Assembly: GCA_963995525.1 (NCBI GenBank)
Contig: OZ023205.1
Span: 59,226,000-59,289,999 of the forward strand
From: Escarpia spicata
Lineage: Eukaryota > Annelida > Polychaeta > Sabellida > Siboglinidae
Length of the DNA stretch: 64,000 bases
Direction: 5' to 3'
Made by a program: the position numbers and the translations under genes. The notes beneath the pieces were generated by a model, which ran no database searches, had not been told where the DNA came from, and worked only from the letters and a program-made list of their open reading frames with translations. Of the stretch, positions 45,122 through 59,740 are shown piece after piece. Position 1 is the stretch's first letter. Each line of letters opens with the position of its first letter.

Positions 45122-45504
45122 TTAATTTGATTTTTCTTGCATGAACATGGCAGTAGGTTATCTCTTTAGAAATTTAGGATCAACTTTTTACTCAGTCCTA
45201 TTGTTACGGCAGAAAACATCAATTATATGACAGTTGTGCGTTTGTGCTATTGGCATGAACTTTGAACTGTACTGATGTAGTAGTTTTACTGACATTTGAC
45301 ATTGTTCCAAACTTCCAAAATCCTTTATGAGCACCCATGCCTGCTGATTTTCTCTTCAGTGCTATATAGTGCTGAACAGACAGGGGGGAGTGAGAGAGAG
45401 GGAGGGAGGGAGGAGGGAATAAAGGAGGGAAGGAGGTAGGGAGGGAGGGTTGGAGGTAGCGGGAGGGAGAGAGACCGAGAGGGGGGAGGGAGGGAGGGAG
45501 GAAC

Positions 45505-45780
45505 GTGAGCCTGTAGCAAAACTGCCAGTACACGACAGCCAACACATAGAGGTGAGCCTGTAGCAACACTGCCAGTACACGACAGCCAACACATAGAGGT
45601 GAGCCTGCAGCAACACTGCAAATACACGACAGCCAACACATAGAGGTGAGCCTGTAGCAACACTGCCAGTACACGACAGCCAACACATGGAGGTGAGCCT
45701 GTACCAACACTGCCAGTACACGACAGCCAACACATAGAGGTGAGCCTGTAGCAACACTGCAGTACGTCACAGCCAACACA
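45505..45780 (-). repeat. 47-bp minisatellite in R8 (short)
   Basis: About six units, mirror of 18628-18904. Confidence 0.95.
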
Positions 45781-46418
45781 TGTATATATATTCATTCTGG
45801 TGATGGTACAGTAGCTTGTATTGCAAGAGAGCTTCAAATATAATCCTTTTAAGAGTTTGTCCCAGTTATCCCGGTTTTTACCACTACTTGGCATTTTTCC
45901 CAGGATGGGTTTTACCGGTATTTACCGCCCGGTATTTACCAGGGTGGTAAAACGTGTCAACCTTGATACATTTTCATACTGTAAACTTACAGGACCACTC
46001 TTAGAAGTTGGTGAGTTATCTATGTATTAACACGCTAACATTGGAGTCTTGTAAGTGTATCTCCTTCGAGACATCAGGTCTACTCGCATCTTGCTATGTT
46101 CATATGTTGGCTTGAATGGCTTGTTTAGACCATTGGCCTCTGATCCACCAATTGGCGATGCATTTGAGAAAATACAACGATATGTTTCTTTAGAGTTATT
46201 TACTTTTATACCTTTTATATGCATGACTTTCCGGATAGTCTTTTTCATTCAATTGAGTGGTGATTCACCAAATGACACCAATGTAAATTAGTGGTTTGTA
46301 GCTGCATCGGTGCGAGAGGGAGAGAGAGAGAGAGAGAGAGGAGAATGAGAGAAAGAGAGAGGAGTGAGAGAGAAGGAGGGAGGGATAGAGAGAGGGAGAG
46401 AGAGATGGATGGAAGGAG

Positions 46419-46580
<162 letters not shown>

Positions 46581-47455
46581 GGGAGAGTAATAGGGGGGTA
46601 GGGAAAGAGGGATTGAGAGACAGAGAGAGAGAGAGGGAAGGGATGGATGGGGAGGAGGGAGAGAGAGAGAGGGGGGAGTGAGAGGGAGGGAGGGAGGGAG
46701 TGAGGGAGGGAGGGAGGGAGGGAGGGAGGGAGGGAGGGAGGGGAGGAGGGAGGGAGGGAGAGATGGATGGAAGGAGAGCGAGAGAGAGGGAGGGAGAGTG
46801 AGTGGGGGGTAGGGAAAGAGGGATTGAGAGACACAGAGAGAGATGAGAGGGAGGAATGGAGGGAGGGAAGAGATCACTATATTCATCTGTATTGCCTCCC
46901 AGCATGAAAAGAAGAGCAACAAGGGTCACGACCACCACTCCAAAGATGATAGTCCCAGTCTCATCGCCACGCCTATGGTACTGACCAGCCAATCGCCCCT
47001 GATGATATGCCACTGACCTCTGATATCAATCACGTTGCCGAAAAGTAATCTTGAAAGTACTACAAACTACTTCATTTGATTTTTCTTGCACAAACATGGC
47101 AGTAGGTTCTCTCTTTAGAATTTAGGATAAACTTTTTACTCAGTCCTATTGTTACGGTAGAAAACATCAATATATGACAATTGTGCGTTTTTGCTATTGG
47201 CATGAACTTTGAACTGTACTGATGTAGTAGTTTTACTGACATTTGACATTGTTCCAAACTTCCAAAATCCTTTATGAAGCACCCATGCCTGCTGATTTTC
47301 TCTTCAGTGCTATATAGTGCTGAACAGACAGGGGGGAGTGAGAGAGAGGGAGGGAGGGAGGGAGGAGGGAATAAAGGAGGGAAGGAGGTAGGGAGGGAGG
47401 GTTGGAGGTAGCGGAGGGAGAGAGACCGAGAGGGGGGAGGGAGGGAAGGAGGAAC

Positions 47456-48195
47456 GTGAGCCTGTAGCAAAACTGCCAGTACACGACAGCCAACACATAG
47501 AGGTGAGCCTGTAGAAACACTGCCAGTACAAGACAGCCAACACATAGAGGTGAGCCTGCAGCAACACTGCAAATACACGACAGCCAACACATAGAGGTGA
47601 GCCTGTAGCAACACTGCAGGTACATGACAGCCAACACATAGAGGTGAGCCTGTAGCATCACTGCCAGTACACGACAGCCTACACATAGAGGTGAGCCTGT
47701 AGCAACACTGCTAGTACACGACAGCCAACACATAGAGGTGAGCTGTAGCAACACTGCAGGTACATGACATCCAACACATAGAGGTGAGTCTGTAGCATCA
47801 CTGCCAGTACATGACAGCCAACACATAGAGGTGAGCCTGTAGCAACACTGCCAGTACACGACAGCAACACATAGAGGTGAGCCTGTATCAACACTGCAGG
47901 TACATGACAGCCAAACAACAAAGAGATGAGCCTGTAGCAATACTGCCATGACAGCCAACACATAGAGGTGAGCTGTAGCAAAACTGCCAGTACACGACAG
48001 CCAACACATAGAGGTGAGCCTGTAGCAACACTGCCAGTACACGACAGCCAAAACATAGAGGTGAGCCTGTAGCAACACTGCCAGTACACGACAACCAACA
48101 CATAGAGGTGAGCCTGTACCAACACAGCCAGTACATGACAGCCAACACATAGAGGTGAGCCTGTAGCAACACTGCAGTACGTCACAGCCAACACA
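47456..48195 (-). repeat. 47-bp minisatellite in R7
   Basis: Same unit order as 49866-50607, but with many single-base losses (for example gtgagctgtagc, gacagcaacac). Confidence 0.95.
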
Positions 48196-48829
48196 TGTAT
48201 ATATATTCATTCTGGTGATGGTACAGTAGCTTGTATTGCAAGAGAGCTTCAAATATAATCCTTTTAAGAGTTTGTCCCAGTTATCCGGTTTTTACACTAC
48301 TTGGCATTTTTCCAGGATGGGTTTTACCGGTATTTACCGCCCGGTATTTACCAGGGTGGTAAAACGTGTCAACCTTGATACATTTTCATACTGTAAACTT
48401 ACAGGACCACTCTTAGAAGTTGGTGAGTTATCTATGTATTAACACGCTAACATTGGAGTCTTGTAAGTGTATCTCCTTCGAGACATCAAGGTCTACTCGC
48501 ATCTTGCTATGTTCATATGTTGGCTTGAATGGCTTGTTTAGACCATTGGCCTCTGATCCACCAATTGGCGATGCATTTGAGAAAATACAACGTTACGTTT
48601 CTTTAGAGTTATTTACTTTTATGCCTTTTATATGCATGACTTTCCGGATAGTCTTTTTCATTCAATTGAGTGGTGATTCACCAAATGACACCAATGTAAA
48701 TTAGTGGTTTGTAGCTGCATCGGTGCGAGAGGGAGAGAGAGAGAGAGAGGGAGAATGAGAGAAAGAGAGAGGGAGTGAGAGAGAAGGAGGGAGGGATAGA
48801 GAGAGGGAGAGAGAGATGGATGGAAGGAG

Positions 48830-49015
<186 letters not shown>

Positions 49016-49486
49016 GGGAGAGTAATAGGGGGGTAGGGAAAGAGGGATTGAGAGACAGAGAGAGAGAGAGGGAGGGATGGATGGGGAGGGAGGGAGAGAT
49101 AGAGAGGGGGGAGTGAGGAGGGAGGGAGGGAGGGAGTGAGGGAGGGAGGAAGGGAGGAAGGGAGGGAGGGAGAGATGGATGGAAGGAGAGCGAGAGAGAG
49201 GGAGGGAGAGTGAGTGGGGGGTAGGGAAAGAGGGATTGAGAAACACAGAGAGAGAGAGAGGGAGGAATGGAGGAAGGGAAGAGATCACTATATTCATCTG
49301 TATTGCCTCCCAGCATGAAAAGAAGAGCAACAAGGGTCACGACCACCACTCCAAAGATGATAGTCCCAGTCTCATCGCCACGGCCTATGGTACTGACCAG
49401 CCAATCGCCCCTGATGATATGCCACTGACCTCTGATATCAATCACGTTGCCGAAAAGGTAATCTTGAAAGTACTACAAACTACTTC

Positions 49487-51312
49487 ATTTGATTTTTCTT
49501 GCACAAACATGGCAGTAGGTTCTCTCTTTAGAAATTTAGGATAAACTTTTTACTCAGTCCTATTGTTACGGTAGAAAACATCAATTATATGACAATTGTG
49601 CGTTTTTGCTATTGGCATGAACTTTGAACTGTACTGATGTAGTAGTTTTACTGACATTTGACATTGTTCCAAACTTCCAAAATCCTTTATGAGCACCCAT
49701 GCCTGCTGATTTTCTCTTCAGTGCTATATAGTGCTGAACATACAGGGGGGAGTGAGAGAGAGGGAGGGAGGGAGGAGGGAATAAAGGAGGGAAGGAGGTA
49801 GGGAGGGAGGGTTGGAGGTAGCGGGAGGGAGAGAGACCGAGAGGGGGGAGGGAGGGAAGGAGGAACGTGAGCCTGTAGCAAAACTGCCAGTACACGACAG
49901 CCAACACATAGAGGTGAGCCTGTAGAAACACTGCCAGTACACGACAGCCAACACATAGAGGTGAGCCTGCAGCAACACTGCAAATACACGACAGCCAACA
50001 CATAGAGGTGAGCCTGTAGCAACACTGCAGGTACATGACAGCCAACACATAGAGGTGAGCCTGTAGCATCACTGCCAGTACACGACAGCCTACACATAGA
50101 GGTGAGCCTGTAGCAACACTGCTAGTACACGACAGCCAACACATAGAGGTGAGTTTGTAGCAACACTGCAGGTACATGACATCCAACACATAGAGGTGAG
50201 TCTGTAGCATCACTGCCAGTACATGACAGCCAACACATAGAGGTGAGCCTGTAGCAACACTGCCAGTACACGACAGCCAACACATAGAGGTGAGCCTGTA
50301 TCAACACTGCAGGTACATGACAGCCAACACAAAGAGATGAGCCTGTAGCAATACTGCCATGACAGCCAACACATAGAGGTGAGCCTGTAGCAAAACTGCC
50401 AGTACACGACAGCCAACACATAGAGGTGAGCCTGTAGCAACACTGCCAGTACACGACAGCCAAAACATAGAGGTGAGCCTGTAGCAACACTGCCAGTACA
50501 CGACAACCAACACATAGAGGTGAGCCTGTACCAACACAGCCAGTACATGACAGCCAACACATAGAGGTGAGCCTGTAGCAACACTGCAGTACGTCACAGC
50601 CAACACATGTATATATATTCATTTTGGTGATGGTACAGTAGCTTGTATTGCAAGAGAGCTTCAAATAAAATCCTTTTAAGAGTTTGTCCCAGTTATCCCG
50701 GTTTTTACCACTACTTGGCATTTTTCCCAGGATGGGTTTTACCGGTATTTACCGCCCGGTATTTACCAGGGTGGTAAAACGTGTCAACCTTGATACATTT
50801 TCATACTGTAAACTTACAGGACCACTCTTAGAAGTTGGTGAGTTATCTATGTATTAACACGCTAACATTGGAGTCTTGTAAGTGTATCTCCTTCGAGACA
50901 TCAAGGTCTACTCGCATCTTGCTATGTTCATATGTTGGCTTGAATGGCTTGTTTAGACCATTGGCCTCTGATCCACCAATTGGCGATGCATTTGAGAAAA
51001 TACAACGATATGTTTCTTTAGTGTTATTTACTTTTATGTCTTTTATATGCATGACTTTCCGGATAGTCTTTTTCATTCAATTGAGTGGTGATTCACCAGA
51101 TGACACCAATGTAAATTAGTGGTTTGTAGCTGCATCGGTGCGAGAGGGAGAGAGAGAGAGAGAGAGAGAGAGGGAGAATGAGAGAAAGAGAGAGGGAGTG
51201 AGAGAGAAGGAGGGAGGGATAGAGAGAGGGAGAGAGAGGTCGATGGAAGGAGAACGAGAGAGAGAGAGAGAGAGAGGTAGGGAGAGTAAGAGGGGGGTAG
51301 GGAAAGAGGGAT

Positions 51313-51356
<44 letters not shown>

Positions 51357-51781
51357 ATGGATGGGGAGGGAGGGAGGGAGAGAGAGAGAGGGGGGAGTGA
51401 GAGGGAGGGAGGGAGGGAGGGAGTGAGGGAGGGAGGGAGGGAGGGAGAGAGGGAGGGAGGGAGAGATGGATGGAAGTAGAGCGAGAGAGAGGGAGGGAGA
51501 GTAAGTGGGGGGGTAGGGAAAGAGGGATTGAGAGACACAGAGAGAGAGAGAGGGAGGAATGGAGGAAGGGAAGAGATCACTATATTCATCTGTATTGCCT
51601 CCCAGCATGAAAAGAAGAGCAACAAGGGTCATGACCACCACTCCAAAGATGATAGTCCCAGTCTCCTCATCGCCACGGCTAATGGTACTGACCAGCCAAT
51701 GACTCCTGATGATATGCCACTGACCTCTGACATCAATCACGTTGCCGAAAAGGTAATCTTGAAAGTACTACAAACTACTTA
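49487..51781 (-). repeat. Cassette R6 (D)
   Basis: C2 about 49580-49735. Minisatellite 49866-50607. C1 50843-51076. Purine tract with GGGA runs. Box 51606-51752. Mirror of cassette 9 (or 6). Confidence 0.85.
49866..50607 (-). repeat. 47-bp minisatellite in R6
   Basis: About 16 units, mirror of 16374-17069 with one unit more. Confidence 0.95.
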
Positions 51782-52405
51782 ATTTGATTTTTCTTGCACA
51801 AACATGGCAGTAGGTTCTCTCTTTAGAAATTTAAGATCAACTTTTTACTCAGTCCTATTGTTACGGTAGAAAACTTCAGTTATATGACAGTTGTGCCTTT
51901 TTGCTATTGGCATGAACATTGAACTGTACTAATGTAATAGTTTTACTGACATTTGACATTGTTCCAAACTTCCAAAATCCTTTATGAGCACCCATGCCTG
52001 CGGATTTTCTCTTCAGTGCTACATAGTGCTGAAGAGAGAGGGGGGAGTGAGAGGGAGCGAGGGAGGGAGGGAGTGAATAAAGGAGGGAAGGAGGGAGGGA
52101 GGGGTGGAGGTAGAGGGTTGGAGAGAGACCGAGAGGGGGAGGGAGCGAGGGAGGATGGGAGGGAGGGAGAACGAGAGAGAGAGAGAAAGAAATAGAGAGA
52201 TCACTATATTCATCTGTATTGCCTCCCAGCATGAAAAGAAGAGCAATAAGGGTCACCACCACCACTCCAATGATGACAGTCCCAGTCTCCTCATCGCCAC
52301 GGCCAATGGTACTGACCAGCCAATGACCCCTGATGATATGCCACTGACCTCTGACATCAATCATGTTGCCGAAACGGTAATCTTGAAAGTACTACAAACT
52401 ACTTA
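51782..52405 (-). repeat. Cassette R5 (H)
   Basis: Box 52230-52376 (NKGHHHHSNDD). C2 about 51876-52025. Mirror of cassettes 5/8. Confidence 0.85.
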
Positions 52406-53495
52406 ATTTGATTTTTCTTGCATGGACATGGCAGTAGGTTCTCTCTTTAGAAATTTCAGATAAACTTTTTACTCAGTCCTATTGTTACGGTAGAAAACGT
52501 CAATTATATGACAGTTGTGCCTTTTTGCTATTGGCATGAACTTTGAACTGTACATATGTAGTAGTTTTATTGACATTTGACATTGTTCCACACTTCCAAT
52601 CACCTTTATGAGCAACCATGCCTGCTGGTTTTCTCTTCAGTGTTATATAGTGCTGAAGAGAGAGAGGGGGGGGGGGTGAGAGAAAGGGAGGGAGGGTATA
52701 AGGGAGAGAGTGAGGGAAGTAGGTATGGAGGGAGGGAGAGAGTGAGAGACATAGAGAGAGAGGGGGAGATGAGAGAAAGAGAGAGGGGGGAAAGAGAGGG
52801 AGAATGAGAGAGAAGGAGAAGGAGAGACAGAGAGAGGGAGTGAGAGACAGAAGGAGGGAGAGAGAGAGAGGGAGGGAGTAAGACAGACAGGGAAGGAGAG
52901 AGGGATGGATGGAAAGAGAACGAGAGAGAGAGGGAGGGAGAGTAAGATGGGGAGGAATAGAGAGGGAGGGAGGGAGGGAGGGAGGGAGAGAGGGATGGAG
53001 AGATGGATGGAAGGCGAACGAGAGAGAGGGAGGGAGAGTGAATGGGGGGTAGGGAAAGAGGGATTGAGAGACAGAGAGAGAGAGAGAGGGAGGGATGGAT
53101 GGGGAGGGAGGGAGGGAGAGAGAGAGAGGGGGGAGTGAGATGGAGGGAGGGAGTGAGGGAGGGAGGGAGGGAGAGATGGATGGAAGGAGAGCGAGAGAGA
53201 GGGAGGGAGAGTGAGTGTGGGGTAGGGAAAGAGGGATTGAGAGACACAGAGAGAGAGAGAGAGAGAGAGGGAGGAATGGAGGGAGAGAAGAGATCACTAT
53301 ATTCATCTGTATTGCCTCCCAGCATGAAAAGAAGAGCAACAAGGGTCACGACCACCACTCCAAAGATGATAGTCCCAGTCTCATCGCCACGGCATATGGT
53401 ACTGACCAGCCAATGACCCCTGATGATATGCCACTGACCTCTGACATCAATCATATTGCCGAAAAGGTAATCTTGAAAGTACTACAAACTACTTC
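52406..53495 (-). repeat. Cassette R4 (Y)
   Basis: Box 53323-53466. Long purine tract. C2 about 52500-52655. Mirror of cassettes 4/7. Confidence 0.85.
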
Positions 53496-55659
53496 CTTTG
53501 ATTTTTCTTGCACAAACATGGCAGTAGGTTCTCTCTTTAGAAATTTAGGATCAACTTTTTACTCAGTCCTATTGTTACGGTAGAAAACATCAATTATATG
53601 ACAGTTGTGCCTTTTTGATATTGGCATGAACTTTGATCTGTACTGATGTAGTAGTTTTACTGACATTTGACATTGTTCCAAACTTCCAAAATCCTTTATG
53701 AGCACCCATGCCTAATGATTTTCTCTTCAGTGCTATATAGTGCTGAAGAGACAGGGGGGAGTGAGAGAGAGGGAGGGAGGGAGGAAGGGAATAAAGGAGG
53801 GAAGGAGGTAGGGAGGGAGGGAGGGTTGGAGGTAGAGGGAGGGAGAGAGACCGAGAGGGGGGAGGGAGGGAGAACGAGAGAGAGAGAGAAAGAAATAGAG
53901 AGATCACTATATTCATATGTATTTGTTTCTCAGAAATAGCATGGTGAATTAGCAACACATAGAGGAGGTGAGCCTGTAGCAACACTGCCAGTACATGACA
54001 GCCAACACATAGAGGTGAGCCTGAAGCAACACAGCAGGTACATGAAAGCCAACACATAGAGGTGAGCCTGTAGCATCACTGCCAGTACATGACAGCCAAC
54101 ACATAGAGGTGAGCCTGTAGCAACACTGCCATGACAGCCAACACATAGAGGTGAGCCTGTAGCAAAACTGCCAGTACACGACAGCCAACACATAGAGGTG
54201 AACCTGTAGCAACACTGCAGGTACACGACAGCCAACACAAAGAGATGAGCCTGTAGCAACACTGCCATGACAGCCAACACATATAGGTGAGCCTGTAGCA
54301 AAACTGCCAGTACACGACAGCTAGCACATAGAGGTGAGCCTCTAGCAACACTGCCAGTACACGACAGCCAGCACATAGAGGAGAGCCTGTAGCAACAATG
54401 CCAGTACATGACAGCAAGCACATAGAGGTGAGCCTGTAGCAACACTGCCAGTACATGACAGCCAACACATAGAGGTGAGCCTGTAGCAACACTGCAGTAC
54501 GTGACAGCCGACACATGTATATATATTCATTCTGGTGATGGTACAGTAGCTTGTATTGCAAGAGAGCTTCAAGTATAATCCTTTTAAGAGTTTTTCCCAG
54601 TTATCCCGGTTTTTACCACTACTTGCCGTTTTTCCCAGGACGGGTTTTACCGGTATTTACCGCCCGGTATTTACCAGGGTGGGAAAACGTGACAACCTTG
54701 ATACATTTTCATACTGTAAACTTACAGGACCACTCTTAGAAGTTGGTGAGTTCTCTATGTATTAACACGCTATCATTGGAGTCTTGTAAGTGTATCTCCT
54801 TCGAGACATCAAGGTCTACTCGCATCTTGTTATGTTCATATGTTGGCTTGAATGGCTTGTTTAGACCATTGGCCTCTGATCCACCAATTGGCGATGCATT
54901 TGAGAAAATACAACGGTAGGTTTCTTTAGAGTTATTTACTTTTCTGTCTTTTATATGCATGACTTTCCGGATAGTCTTTTTCATTCAATTGAGTGGTGAT
55001 TCATCAGATTACACCAATGTAAATTAGTGGTTTGTAGCTGAATCGGTGCGAGAGGGAGAGAGAGAGAGAGAGAGAGGGAGAATGAGAGTAAGAGAGAGGG
55101 AGTGAGAGAGAAGGAGGGAGGGACAGAGAGAGGGAGGGAGAGATGGATGGAAGGAGAACGAGAGAGAGAGAGAGAGAGAGAGAGGTAGGGAAAGTAAGAG
55201 GGGGGTAGGGAAAGAGGGATTGAGAGACACAGAGAGAGGGAGGGATGGAAGGGGAGGGAGGGAGGGAGAGAGAGAGGGGGGGGGGAGTGAGAGAGAGAGG
55301 GGGGAGTGAGAGAGAGGGAGGTAGGGAGGGAGAGATGGATGGAAGGAGAGCGAGAGAGAGGGAGGGAGATTGAGTGGGGGGTAGGGAAAGAGGGATTGAG
55401 AGACACAGAGAGAGAGAGAGAGAGAGAGAGGGAGGAATGGAGGGAGGGAAGAGATCACTATATTCATCTGTATTGCCTCCCAGCATGAAAAGAAGAGCAA
55501 GAAGGGTCACCACCACCACTCCAAAGATGACAGTCCCAGTCTCCTCATCGCCACGGCCAATGGTACTGACCAGCCAATGACCCCTGATGATATGCCAGTG
55601 ACCTCTGACATGAATCATGTTGCCGAAAATGTAATCTTGAAAGTACTACAAACTACTTA
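53496..55659 (-). repeat. Cassette R3 (H box with D body)
   Basis: Box 55484-55630 with the same GAAAAT|GTAATC donor as cassette 3, confirming the pairing. C1 54736-54984. Minisatellite 53952-54515. C2 about 53590-53745. Confidence 0.85.
53952..54515 (-). repeat. 47-bp minisatellite in R3
   Basis: About 12 units. The first junction reads cacatagaggaggtgagcc, with three extra bases relative to the left copies. Confidence 0.95.
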
Positions 55660-56576
55660 ATTTGATTTGTCTTGCATGAACACGGCAATAGGTTCTCTCT
55701 TTAGAAATTTCAGATAAACTTTTTACTCAGTCCTATTGTTACGGTAGAAAACGTCAATTATATGACAGTTGTGCCTTTTTGCTATTGGCATGAACTTTGA
55801 ACTGTACAGGTGTAGTAGTTTTATTGACATTTGACATTGTTCCACACTTCCAATCACCTTTATGAGCAACTATGCCTGCTGGATTTCTCTTCAGTGTTAT
55901 ATAGTGCTGAAGAGAGAGGGGGGGGGGGTGAGAGAGAGGGAGGGAGGGAATACGGGAGAGAGTGAGGGAAGGAGGTAGGGAGGGAGGGAGACAGTGAGAG
56001 AAATAGAGAGAGAGGGGGAGATGAGAGAAAGAGAGAGGGGGGAGAGAGAGGGAGAATGAGAGAGAAGGAGAGAAAGAGAGAGGTAGTGAGAGACAGAAGG
56101 AGGGAGGGAGAGAGAGAGGGAGGGAGTAAGACAGACAGGGAAGGAGAGAGGGATGGATGGAAAGAGAACGAGAGAGAGAGGGAGAGAGAATGAGATGGGG
56201 GAGAAATAGAGATAGGGGAGGGAGGGAGGGAGGGAGGGAGGGAGGGAGAGAGGGATGGAGAGATGGATGGAAGGAGAACGAGAGAGAGTGAGTGGGGTGT
56301 AGGGAAAGAGGGATTGAGAGACACACACAGAGAGAGAGGGAGGGAGGGAAGGAGCGAGGGAGGGAGGGAAGAGATCACTATATTCATCTGTATTGCCTCC
56401 CAGCATGAAAATAAGAGTAACAAGGGTCACGACCATCTCTTCAAAGATGATAGTCCCAGTATCATCGCCACGGCCTATGGTACTGACAAGCCAATGACAC
56501 CTCATGATATGCCACTGACCTCTGACATCAATCTCTTTGCCGAAAAGGTAATCTTGAAAGTACTACAAACTACTTC
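55660..56576 (-). repeat. Cassette R2 (Y)
   Basis: Box 56404-56547 carries the same private changes as cassette 2 (ENK, INLFAEK) plus a further change (cttcaaagatg against cactccaaag-type). C2 about 55754-55905. Confidence 0.85.
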
Positions 56577-57042
56577 ATTTGATTTTTCTTGCACAAACAT
56601 GGCAGTAGGTTCTCTCTTTAGAAATTTAGGATCAACTTTTTATTCAGTCCTATTGTTACGGTAGAAAACTTCAATTATATGATAGTTGTGCCTTTTTGCT
56701 ATTGGCATGAACTTTGAACTGTACTGATGTAGTAGTTTTACTGACATTTGACATTGTTCCAAACTTCCAAAATCCTTTATGAGCACCCATGCCTGCTGAT
56801 TTTCTCTTCATTGCTATATAGTGCTGAAGAGACAGGGGGGAGTGAGAGAGAGAGGGAGGGAGGGAGGAGGGAATAAAGGAGGGAAGGAGGTAGGGAGGGT
56901 TGGAGGTAGAGGGAAGGAGAGGGACCGAGAGGGGGAGGGAGGGAGGGAGGAAGGGAGGGAGGGAGAATGACAGAGAGAGAAAGAAATAGAGAGATCACTA
57001 TATTCATCTGTATTTGTTTCTCAGAAATAGCATGGTGAATTA

Positions 57043-57514
57043 GCAACACATAGAGGTGAGCCTGTTGCAACACTGCCAGTACATGACAGCCAAAACATAG
57101 AGGTGAGCCTGTAGCAACACTGCAGGTACATGACAGCCAACACATAGAGGTAAGCCTGTAGCATCACTGCCAGTACATGACAACCAACACATAGAGGTGA
57201 GCCTGTAGCAAAACTGCTAGTACACGACAGCCAACACATAGAGGTGAGCCTGTAGCAACACTGCAGGTACATGACAGCCAACACAAAGAGATGAGCCTGT
57301 AGCAACACTGCCATGACAGCCAACACATAGAGGTGAGCCTGTAGCAACACTGCCAGTACACGACAGCCAACACATAGAGATGAGCCTGTACCAACACTGC
57401 CAGTACATGACAGCCAACACATAGAGGTGAGCCTGTAGCAACACTGCCAGTACATGACAGCCAACACATAGAGGTGAGCCTGTAGCAACACTGCAGTACG
57501 TGACAGCCAACACA
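57043..57514 (-). repeat. 47-bp minisatellite in R1
   Basis: About ten units against ~18 in the left counterpart (5161-6002). Confidence 0.95.
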
Positions 57515-58050
57515 TGTATATATATTCATTCTGGTGATGGTACAGTAGCTTGTATTGCAAGAGAGCTTCAAATATAATCCTTTTAAGAGTTTGTCCCAGT
57601 TATCCCGGTTTTTACCACTACTTGGCGTTTTTCCCAGGACGGGTTTTACCGGTATTTACCGCCCGATATTTATCAGGGTGGGAAAACGTGCCAACCTTGA
57701 TACATTTTCATACTGTAAACTTACAGGACCACTCTTAGAAGTTGGTGAGTTATCTATGTATTAACACGCTAACATTGGAGTCTTGTAAGTGTATCTCCTT
57801 CGAGACATCAAGGTCTACTCGCATCTTGCTATGTTCATATGTTGGCTTGAATGGCTTGTTTAGACCATTGGCCTCTGATCCACCAATTGGCGATGCATTT
57901 GAGAAAATACAACGATAGGTTTCTTTAGAGTTATTTACTTTTATGTCTTTTATATGCATGACTTTCCGGATAGTCTTTTTCATTCAATTGAGTGGTGATT
58001 CACCAGATGACACCAATGTAAATTAGTGGTTTGTAGCTGCATCGGTGCGA

Positions 58051-58098
<48 letters not shown>

Positions 58099-58114
58099 AT
58101 GAGAGAAAGAGTGA

Positions 58115-58157
<43 letters not shown>

Positions 58158-58520
58158 AGGGAGGGAGAGATGGATGGAAGGAGAACGAGAGAGAGAGAGA
58201 GAGAGAGAGAGGTAGGGAGAGTAAGAGGGGGGTAGGGAAAGAGGGATTGAGAGACCCAGAGAGAGAGAGGGAGGGATGGAAGGCGAGGGAGGGAGGGAGA
58301 GAGAGAGGGGGGGAGTGAGAGAGAGGGAGGGAGGGAGGGAGTGAGGGAGGGAGGGAGGGAGGGAGGGAGAGATGGATGGAAGGAGAGCGAGAGAGAGGGA
58401 GGGAGAGTGAGTGGGGGGTAGGGAAAGAGGGATTGAGAGACACAGAGAGAGAGAGAGAGAGAGAGAGGGAGGAATGGAGGGAGGTAAGAGATCACTATAT
58501 TCATCTGTATTGCCTCCCAG

Positions 58521-58667
58521 CTTGAAAAGAAGAGCAACAAGGGTCATGACCACCACTCCAAAGATGGTAGTCCCAGTCTCCTCATCGCCACGGCCAATGG
58601 TACTGACCGGCCAATGACCCCTGATGATATGCCACTGACCTCTGACATCAATCACGTTGCCGAAAAG
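58521..58667 (+). CDS. Cassette box exon (D type), outermost right copy
   Basis: Exact mirror of 4015-4161: acceptor gcctcccag, 49 codons (LEKKSNKGHDHHSKDGSPS to INHVAEK), donor GTAATC, phase 0-0. It lies just upstream of the downstream exons of the right gene copy. Splicing to 59741 would keep the frame, while the two intervening candidate exons do not fit its phase. Confidence 0.4.
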
Positions 58668-58718
58668 GTAATCTTGAAAGTACTACAAACTACTTCACGC
58701 TGATTAAGACACCGTCAG

Positions 58719-58796
58719 TGTGTCGGAAGCTCCGTTTGAGCCACCCAAAGTTCATACAGGTGCCTATGCTTGCAGTTATGAATCTAAATGAATCAG
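58719..58796 (+). CDS. Candidate small exon (right copy)
   Basis: Mirror of 3886-3963: acceptor accgtcag, donor CAG|GTAATA, frame with FIQVPMLAVMNLNESG. It has the same reading uncertainty as the left copy. Confidence 0.28.
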
Positions 58797-58857
58797 GTAA
58801 TAACTTACAATATGATTTGTTTTTGTATCGTGTTACGTCGACATTGTATCTTTACAG

Positions 58858-59086
58858 ATTTTCCTTGTTTGTTGACGACGAAGAAAGTGGCATCAGAACA
58901 ATACACTACTACGTGACTGACATGGGAGACGACTCGGATATTTGGAGCGGACACTTGTCTGGACATATGGAGACACAAGTTATTACTGACACACTTCTCG
59001 CACTTCTAGGGAGCCCTGGTTTTATGACTAACATTTTATTGCGGTTAACATATTATCCAAGTTCAGCTATATGCCCGATGCTGTGA
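58858..59086 (+). CDS. Candidate exon, DEESGI-type extracellular module (right copy)
   Basis: Mirror of 3596-3824. FSLFVDDEESGIRTIHYYVT follows the acceptor at 58857. Open to the stop at 59086; the true 3' border is unknown. Confidence 0.35.
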
Positions 59087-59740
59087 ACGTATTTCAACAC
59101 ATAATGTTTACTTCTCAAGTTTAACTGTTCTCGTTCATATATGGATGCAACGTAGTTTCAGCAATAAGGCGGTGCGAAAATGCCAGTGTGTTTCTTGGCC
59201 TTCAACCATGCCTGGGTATGTTCCACCAACAATTGTCTTGACTCGTTCCTAAACGTTAATTACTGTAGAATTACTAGTGTTTCCCTGTCCTGCTAAGTTA
59301 TAAGTGTTACTGTTCTTACATATCTACATTACATCGTCTCTAATACGTATGCACGTATGTTGTGAGATAACGTCAAAAACCTATAAGTGGTGTATTCACT
59401 AGTGTATGCCATTCTTTTCCTGTTTTGCTGTTATGTATCGCAGCACGACACTTGTGGTGAACACGTCACCGACCAGTTACGGAACAAACAATACGTCGAC
59501 CGAAAAACTAATAGCAAACACTGTCTGTCAGCCTATCATACACATGCTGGGGGGTTATTCCCTGTCATGGGTCGTTACGGTGGCCCTCAAGACCGTCTGT
59601 TGATCACCATTCCATCACATCGACCACTACGTTCCATAGTTCGTTGTACCGTTACAGCCCTGATTAACAGTGGACTCCACTGCCACACTGGCAGACCCGG
59701 TATGTCGGCAATCGTTAGATGGCCACTTTTATTTCTGCAG
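59087..59740. other. Probable intron between module exons
   Basis: A long plus-strand frame (59387 onward) enters the next exon but begins with unremarkable sequence. The strong acceptor at 59740 argues that only the part after it is exonic. The mirror is 2942-3595. Confidence 0.35.

Larger units (their letters stand above)
56577..58696 (-). repeat. Cassette R1 (D), outermost right
   Basis: Box 58521-58667. C1 57750-57983. Minisatellite 57043-57514. C2 about 56670-56825. Mirror of cassette 1 with about eight fewer minisatellite units. Confidence 0.85.
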